DNA of 64,000 nt from Gonocerus acuteangulatus (taxonomy: Eukaryota; Arthropoda; Insecta; Hemiptera; Coreidae): positions 6,841,326 to 6,905,325 of the forward strand of contig OX328131.1 of the NCBI GenBank assembly GCA_946811695.1, written 5' to 3'. Under the pieces are notes generated by a model. The model was not told the origin of the DNA, made no database searches, and saw nothing but the letters and a program-made list of their open reading frames with translations. The translations under genes were made by a program, and so were the position numbers. Shown piece after piece: positions 23,033 to 30,129 of the stretch (position 1 is the first letter of the stretch; each line of letters begins with the position of its first letter).

Positions 23033-26000
23033 GGTGCATCTGCATCTAGGTCATTAGATTAGAAAATTCCTGCCGGAGGTGGGAATCGAACCCATCATCT
23101 CCCGCTTATGAATCCAAGGAGCTAGCCACTAGACCACGGGAGACCTCTAAGAAACAATGATAATAAAAATTTTAGGGGTCTCCCGTGGTCTAGTGGCTAT
23201 CGCGCTGGATTCATAAGCGGGAGGTGCTGGGTTCGATTCCCACCTCCGGCAGGAATTTTCTCATCTCAGGGCTCGCTGGGAAAATTCCTCGCCGCACCCT
23301 GGTTGTCAGCGCTAATGACCTAGATGTAGATGCGCCGTAAAAAAATAAAAAAATAAATAAAAATAAAAAAAAATAAAAATTTTAGAATGACTATGGAATT
23401 AGCAGCTTCAGAAATATTGATCAATGTTACCAAAAGTCAAGATTTCTAAAAATACGACTAACTAAATATTTCTTGTAATTTTTTTCTTTTTCTCTTATCA
23501 ATGAACATAATTTAGTAAATTAAAGTGTACCATGCCCTGTTTTCAATTTTGTGACTTTTTCGTGCAGTAGACACCTTCAGTAAGAATAGTAATATAGAAG
23601 GGAGCTGGTTTTTAGAATGAAAGTGGTAGCCATTACTAGACCTTTAGAAATGCTCTGACTAAAAAATTTAACATTCATTTTGTATTTCAACATCTCTTCC
23701 CGTTAAAATTCAAAAACTATGCACAACCCTTCATATAAGTGTACAGAACTTGAAATAGTTTTTCCCCTGTCTTAGGGGGATGGACATGCCATTGACTCTC
23801 CTTATAATTGAGTACTACAGGAATTTTAAAAGTTTTAACTTAATGACTACATTCATGACAAAATTTAGATGAAAATGGACTGAATTACAGGTTTGGAGCA
23901 AGTTAGTCCCGTTGACGCTGGATCCCAAGGCTTCTTCAAGAGAAGATTCAATGCATCATGATTGATTTTATGACTCGTCGGTCCAGAAATCATCCTTTCT
24001 ATTAGCGAAGGAAGTTTCTTGTTCAAAGTCTGAAATAAACAAAAAGAATAATTTTAATTATTAAAAAAAAATATGCCAGCTCTTGTAGAATAATAAGATG
24101 AAATAAAAATAATAAATGACCCGAGGAATACACAAAATTGATTTATTGTGGTGGAATTGAAGTAAATATCACATAACGTAGTCTTGTCTACAAATATTGG
24201 TGCTCGATTAACACTCCGATGCTGGCGCCCCTAAAGAACACGGATGCTGGTGCAGGATCTGTAGATCCATTCCCTCAAAATAAATTCCTTAAAAAATATC
24301 CATGATTAGAGAACTCCATGGTTGTGTATGGAATCCTGTTTATTTTTTAAGAGATTTTTTAAAGAACTAGCTGTGCACGCATCTTCATCCACGTGGATAG
24401 TGACTTTGGGCAGCATTTTTTGCATATATCTTTTGGTTTATTTTGTATTATAAACACTGTCGTTTGGGCATTTTAAAAAAATTACTTTACAATAATGCTT
24501 CTCTATACACAATATTAGACGTATAGCCATTGGGGATCAAAGATATGAGGCTGCTAGGATTGCTAACACATAAAGGTGACCCCGTGAAAAACTGCTAATA
24601 CTTAGATCCACACCCACAACTTTTAGCGTCTGACCTTGGGCTTTATTAATTGTCATCACGAAACATACACTCACAAATAATTTAATCCTACACTACTTTT
24701 GTAAAAGCCAATTTCGTGACTTTTTCATGACTTGAAATGAAAATTTCATGCCCACTAAAAAGAAACTAATTTCTAGGTTTAGCATACAATTATTTGGAAC
24801 CTTACCCGGATTATTGTGATATCTATAAACATACAATTGTACAGACATTTAAAATAAAATAATAAAACAGTGTATAATATACATCATATATTAGAGAGAA
24901 TAATAAAATTAATCTTATTGTGAACAAACGATGATGATACAATTTTTAGGATATCTATGGAATTAGCAGCCCCAAAAATATTGAATAATGGTAGCAGAAT
25001 TCAAAATTTCTAAACTCTTACTAACTAAATATTAATGACAATGTTTACAATTTATTAAATTAAAGCATACACAATTTCAATATGTAAGTCTGCATGAAAA
25101 AACTCTAAATATGAACACAGAAAAATAAAAATATATGTAAATAATGGATAATTATGCGCGGAAGTCCCAGGATTACATTAAGACTTCGGTAAAACTGATA
25201 TTTTGCATCATGGTTTCAAAATCAATGTCTTTTTCCTGCTTCTCATGCCCTATAAGAAAGATAATACATATAATTAAAAACTTACCTGTAGAATGTCTAT
25301 ATAACAGATTAAATAATCCATATCGAGAGTTTCTAGAAGGAAATTATGAATCCATTGAATGATTTTTGGCTTCCACATTATAGCAGCCATTGTAGTCCTA
25401 AAGCGTCTTGCTGATTTGTCGAGAGCAATTCTTCTTAAAGCCGCCTCGTTCCAATTCGACTTGTACGTGAGCCTTGCGAGTTTCTCTATGTGGAGTATCT
25501 TCAATACTTTATCGAAGATACGACTCTGAGAGTACGTCCAGTCATTTCTAACGCAGAAAAAGGATCAAGCTGTAATATTAATTTAAAAACACCTTTGCTT
25601 AAAATTGTATGGAGCTAAACTGCTCCATATAATTTGAACAGTATTTCTTTTTTTTTTTTAGATTACTTTTTAACTACTACTAATAAGATAATTGAGTCAG
25701 CTATTCATTCATTTAAATTTTAACGTACATTATAATTAACTTAGAATTTTAGGATGGGTTGTCTATAGGTCACCACCCTTAACTAGCTAGGATAGGGCTG
25801 ATGCCTTTTCTTTTTTCCAAAGAATAGCCACCACCTCATAGTGGAAATCGAACCCACGATCCTTGGAGCGGAGTGGCTAAGTGCTCATGCCTTAACACTC
25901 ACGGCCAACGGGCTTCCAGATATTCATTAGAAAAATAAAAGTGCAAATATATTAAACACTAGACATATAAACAAAATGTGTGTCGACGTGTCTAAAAAAT

Positions 26001-29000
26001 ACCAAAGGAAGTTCTTGCATTCTCTGAACCATCTAAGTCAACAGTGACACATGAAATGTATGATGTCTCCCAGATGATGTAAGTCAAGAGGCTAATGTTA
26101 TTTTGTATTTCTACATGTTACCCTTGCCAAGGAATGCGTTTAGTTCCTTGGCGACTTAGTTACACCTTCCTTTTTTCACAAAATATTAGCACCTACATTA
26201 ATCATACTAAACCTACAACTTTGATATATGGATCAAGCTACCAATTGGCCACAGAGTACATTTATATAGTAATCTGATGTATCATTTCTAATTTTACAAT
26301 AAAAGTCACTGTTAATTTTAAAAGTTTAACCATTAATTATGTCCAACAGTATCTGTAATAATTTAATATTTAGATTTATTTAACAGCAGAATAATTGAGG
26401 AATAATATACCTGTCAATTTTATTTTCCCAGTCCGGATCACCTGGATCTGCTCGAAGGACTGAGACGAGCCTAGTAGTTTCGTCCATCATCTGTTGAGCT
26501 TTAGGCAGATCGTAAGGAGGAATGCTGTCTTTGCCAGTCTCGACAGGATCGATACAATCCACACCACCTCCCCTGAATAATCAACAAACATTATTTAGTT
26601 TTAAACAAAAATTTTATAATTTAAGAATAGCAGTATAGTTCATTAGTTTTCAACATTCTGATTTCCTTCTTTTTCTAGTAAAAACAAATGGTAGTTTCTT
26701 TGTACAAATTTGGTCAAAAATCATTCCTATTTGAATAATCATTTCTTCATGAAGAAAAATTATTACAATAATAATCAATAAGATTTTAATTCTTTCCCCA
26801 AATTCCTTCAAACAAGAAATAATAAATATTATTAATACCTTTTTTTTTAAAAAGAATAAAATAAAATTGAATAGCAAAATGTATGCATTAACTATAGAAC
26901 GGTCAAAAAATTAATTATGATTACCTCAGATTTTTATGTTCCCAATGTTAAAAATGTTGTCCTACAATTTCCACATTGTTTCAACTGAAGAAGTTAGCCA
27001 ATGCTAATGGGCCAAGCATATTGGAAAAGCAAGAGCTAACTAAATTATTAACCCTTTCTCTACCATTGACTGCTCCAGCAGTCTAGAGGGGCTGAGACCT
27101 GTGTCCTGTGAGATGTGTACAAGTCAGAGGAATGACGGGACCCAGGACTTCTCCAGCAGTCGAGAGCTCCTCATATTTCTCACTGTCTTCTCTTCTCATT
27201 TCTGGACTTCAGAGTTATCTAGCGTTACCGTAGCGTACTTCTAGTATTACTATCTGTCACTAGAGGGTATTTGAATCAATTCGTTGGCCGTGTGAGCTAT
27301 TCAAGCGAATTACAATTCGTTACCCTCTCCTTGCCAATTTACCGTAAGTTCTAATATTTCTGTCCATCCTCAATAGCATGTTTACTGAGTTTTAACCCAG
27401 TCGATACGACGCCCGAGAATACTCGCCAGAGAAAGATGTTCCTCAGAGGTGACGCCCGAGTATTCTCCTCACAGCTGTATCTCTTGATTCCGAGCCTTCT
27501 TTAGCCTTGAGCGTGTACAGAGTGCTCTAGCAGGATTGGGGGATAATTCCTGGTTTAACCCTTAACTGGTAACATGCAAATTTTGAACTTTATAAGTACC
27601 ATGCGTCTGTGAGACGTGTGCACAGTAAAAATGTTCTTAGGGCATTTTTTTAGTGAAACTGTAAATAATAAAGGAGTAGCTTATTATAATAATAAATAAA
27701 AAACATATTCATTGCTATATTTAAAAATCACGTCTAAAAACAAGCTGTGGTTTCAGAATGAAGTAGAAAGAGAAATAAAGGGAAGAAAACTAAGTAAACT
27801 TTGTTTTAAATGCTTATTGTAGGTTTGCTGCGTACCTCACTTGTAGTAAATAAATCGTTTCAAGTAATACACGTCGTCGTTTACGTAAGAAAAACATGAA
27901 AATGATGATTATTAACGAGCGCGTGATGATTAGTAAGTAAAAAAAAAAAAAAAAAAAAAAATACGGGTGCGCTCAAGGAGAGGGAGTTTGGTCCGCCTGT
28001 GGAGGGAATAGGCAGCTAGCCCACGTTGCATCGAAAAGGTTAAGTATGTATTTCACTTGTTTACTATTCATAACATAAAGGACAAATGGTAAACAGACAT
28101 TTTTTTTTTTACACGCATACAATATAATTTTTTTATAACTTTCTTTTAAATAAAGTTAATCAACTTAAAAATAATTCAAACACAAAATCAATTAAAGATA
28201 AATAAAAATGAATAATGATAGCGAAAAAAACAAAAATCAGAATTATAAGAGATGAGTTTTATTTGGCGACGAGATCGCTCAAAGTCTAGGCGCTATAAGC
28301 AAGGGTAAAGAATCCCATACAGGAGACCCAAGACTGGATGCTAGTATCCCGCACAGGAAAACCCTTCATCGTTCGTCTCTCTAGATACGGAAAGGGTTAA
28401 TGAAGAGAAGTCAATTCCATTTCCAATGGCTGGTATAGAAATACATCAATTACTCTATTTAAGAAAAAAGAAAAGAAAATTACTCACCATGAAACATTGT
28501 TTTGCCTGTTATGATTCCAGAAGAGCCTTTTCGCAGGTTTGGCAAAGCAGTTATCTGGCCTGTAGTTCCATGGGAGGGAATAGGAGTGGTCAATTTCTAC
28601 ATGATTCAACACCTCGGGCTAGAAGAAAGGTACTTTTTGAACAAATAAAATGTAATACTTAGGACTAAATTGACATTTTTTATGGTAAAAGAAATGTCAA
28701 AACACAGCTTAGAACTTATCAAATATTATCAGTATTAATCGTTATCCAACAACTTATTAACCTCTCAACAATTTTTCTTGTTCTTGTTTAGGCAGAAGAC
28801 AATAAAACAAAATTAAATCTTAAACACATTCATAAATAAAAAAATGGAGACCCGATGGCCGTGAGGGTTAAGGCGCGAGCACTTAACACTCCGTGCCAAA
28901 GGTCGTGGGTTCAATTCCCACTAGGGGTGCTGGGGCACTGCTTTTCACACCCCCATAAATGCGTCTAGAGTGCTGGGGCACTGCTTTTCACACCCCCATA

Positions 29001-29943
29001 AATGTGTCTAGAGCGCTGGGGGCACTGCTTTTCACACCCCCATAAATGCGTCTAGAGCGCTGGGGGCACTGCTTTCGTGCCCCCATAAATGCGTCTAGAC
29101 CACTGGGGGTACTGCTTTTCAAGCCCAGATAAATGCGTCTAGAACGCTGGGGGCACTGCTTTTCACGCCCGCATAAATGCGTCTAGAGTACTGGGGCACT
29201 GCTTTTCAAGCCCGCATATACACGTCTAGAGCACTGGAAGCACTGCTGTTCAAGCCCGCATATATGCATCTAGAGCACTGGGGGCACTGCTTTTCAAGCC
29301 CACATATATGCGTCTAGAGCACTGGGGGCACTACTTTTCAAGCCCGGATAAATGCGTCGAGACCACTGGGGGCACTGCTTTTTACACCCACATGAATGTG
29401 TCTAGAGCATTTGGAGGGTTAATGAGACTCATTAACCCCCTCCTCTTCTGGCCATGTCAATGGCTTAAATTCTTAGAATGAGTAGAATGAAAAAGTAAAT
29501 AGGTACAATATTTGATTTTAATAGTAATTAGTAACATTAATTGATTTTACAAAGAAATAAGAAACTACATACCAGTGACAAATATAGTAGCTAATTATTA
29601 AGACGAGATGCTCTTTTATTAGTTAATTGTATTTATAGTTCTGTTACCTATCACAATTATAAATTTTTTTTTTGTTTCTGTATTAATTTCTTTTTTTGTC
29701 ATTTTAGCTGACGAAGGCTACCAATGAGTAGCCAAAACGTCCGAAATATAGATTTTTTAAAACAAAATCATATTGAGGTTTATTTAGCCGAATCCCAACC
29801 ATTCCATCTTTACCAATATATTTGGCAGCCAACTTTGTTTATTTTGAACAAAGAATTTCTCTATACATACCTATTTCTCTATACCTTTTACATTATTATA
29901 TATACACATATTACATACCTATATACATACATATACACTTACT

Positions 29944-29995
<52 letters not shown>

Positions 29996-30068
29996 AGTAT
30001 ATATATACCCACATACATCCATATAAATACATACACCCATATAGATACACTTACACACACACACACAT

Positions 30069-30129
<61 letters not shown>

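Larger units (their letters stand above)
22712..23578. mobile_element. MITE with CAGGGTGTCTA-type ends (copy 3), holding two inverted SINEs
   Basis: Lies in NSL3 intron 6. Left end CAGAGTGTCTACAACTTTT, right end GCAGTAGACACC, flanked by the 5-bp duplication AGTAA (22707-22711 and 23579-23583). Two family B SINEs are nested inside in opposite orientations. Confidence 0.75.

Noticed and set aside
23174..23250. tRNA-Glu gene
   Set aside because: Followed by the family B SINE body and A-rich tail, with multiple copies in the window.
28927..29412. CRISPR-like array
   Set aside because: Units are contiguous, diverged tandem repeats without unique spacers, in a eukaryotic genome.
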